A stretch of DNA of 6,900 nt from Desulfomicrobium sp. (lineage in GTDB: Bacteria; Desulfobacterota; Desulfovibrionia; Desulfovibrionales; Desulfomicrobiaceae): NCBI GenBank assembly GCA_003542385.1, contig DPKT01000226.1, positions 1-6,900 on the forward strand. The letters are read 5' to 3'. The translations under genes were made by a program, and so were the position numbers. The notes beneath the pieces are model-generated. The model saw nothing but the letters and a program-made list of their open reading frames with translations, ran no database searches and was not told where the DNA came from. This document shows positions 6,391 through 6,900 of the stretch, one piece after another. Numbering within the stretch: position 1 is the stretch's first letter; each line of letters starts with the position of its first letter.

Positions 6391-6900
6391 ATGGCCGGAC
6401 ATAGCAAGTGGAAGAACATCCAGGCCCGCAAGTCGGTGCAGGACGTCAAAAAGGGCAAGACCTTCACCAAGGTGACCAAGGAACTCATGCTGGCCGCCAG
6501 GGCCGGGGGCGGGGACCCGAACACCAACGCCCGCCTGAAATCGGCCATCGCCGCGGCCAAGGTGGTCAACCTGCCCAAGGACAAGATCGACACGGCCATA
6601 AAAAAAGGCACGGGCGAGCTTGCCGGGGAAAATTTCGACGAGGTCACCTACGAGGGCTACGGGCCGGGTGGGGTGGCCATCCTGGTCGAGGCCGCGACCG
6701 ACAACCGCAATCGCACCGTGGCCGAGGTCCGCCACATCATGAGCAAGAACGGCGGCTCCATGGGCGAGGCCGGGTGCGTGGGCTGGATGTTCGTCAAAAA
6801 GGGCATCCTGACCTTCGCCAAGGATGCGTATTCCGAGGACCAGGTCATGGAGGTGGGGCTGGAGCACGGCGCGGACGAGGTGGCCGACGAGGGCGACGTG
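6391..6900 (+). CDS. yebC: YebC/TACO1 family protein (C-terminus cut off by window edge)
   Basis: YebC/TACO1 proteins were long annotated as transcriptional regulators and are now also linked to helping ribosomes through difficult sequences such as proline runs. The 170 codons seen begin MAGHSKWKNIQARKSVQDVKK in the text-book pattern. They continue with FTKVTKELMLAARAGGGDPN at about 25-44, LPKDKIDTAIKKGTG at 61-75, YEGYGPGGVAILVEAATDN at 87-105, and NRTVAEVRHIMSKNGGSMGEAG with WMF at 107-134. This covers domain 1 and much of domain 2. The family is about 250 residues, so roughly 80 remain beyond the right edge. No stop or frameshift interrupts it. In many bacteria ruvC, ruvA and ruvB follow yebC; that cannot be checked here. 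The upstream 210-bp gap carries the inverted repeats described separately, and no clear promoter was seen in it. Confidence 0.96.
   Translation, partial: MAGHSKWKNIQARKSVQDVKKGKTFTKVTKELMLAARAGGGDPNTNARLKSAIAAAKVVNLPKDKIDTAIKKGTGELAGENFDEVTYEGYGPGGVAILVEAATDNRNRTVAEVRHIMSKNGGSMGEAGCVGWMFVKKGILTFAKDAYSEDQVMEVGLEHGADEVADEGDV

Overview
This is a GC-rich bacterial chromosomal window with compact, mostly housekeeping genes. It suggests a sulfate-reducing deltaproteobacterium of the Desulfovibrionales type. The best clue is a 192-residue protein that closely resembles the flavoredoxins of Desulfovibrio; the other genes are too widespread to fix the lineage. The assignment is made from recalled family sequences, not from a search.

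Layout, left to right. Positions 1-2182 (minus strand) hold the first 727 codons of uvrA, the nucleotide excision repair damage sensor, cut by the left window edge. A 124-bp divergent gap (2183-2306) follows, with two face-to-face, overlapping promoter candidates. Then two plus-strand genes lie 29 bp apart and probably share a transcript: a flavoredoxin-like flavin reductase (2307-2885) and a soluble GGEEF diguanylate cyclase (2915-3940) that lacks the product-inhibition site. An intrinsic terminator (3968-3997) closes this pair and separates it from a convergent minus-strand gene for a CgeB/DUF3880-like glycosyltransferase (4011-5537). Divergently from that gene, after only 49 bp, comes rlmE (5587-6180), the 23S rRNA U2552 2'-O-methyltransferase. 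A 210-bp gap with notable inverted repeats follows, and then yebC (6391 to the right edge, partial), a TACO1-family translation or transcription factor.

The genes do not form one pathway. UvrA belongs to DNA repair, RlmE and YebC to ribosome maturation and gene expression, the flavoredoxin and cyclase pair possibly to redox-linked signalling, and the glycosyltransferase to surface or flagellar sugar decoration. I see no phage, insertion sequence, CRISPR, tRNA or rRNA here. No convincing new defence or mobile system is present. The least explained pieces are the 14-bp perfect inverted repeat upstream of yebC, the symmetric overlapping promoters, and the cyclase with an unrecognised helical sensor region.
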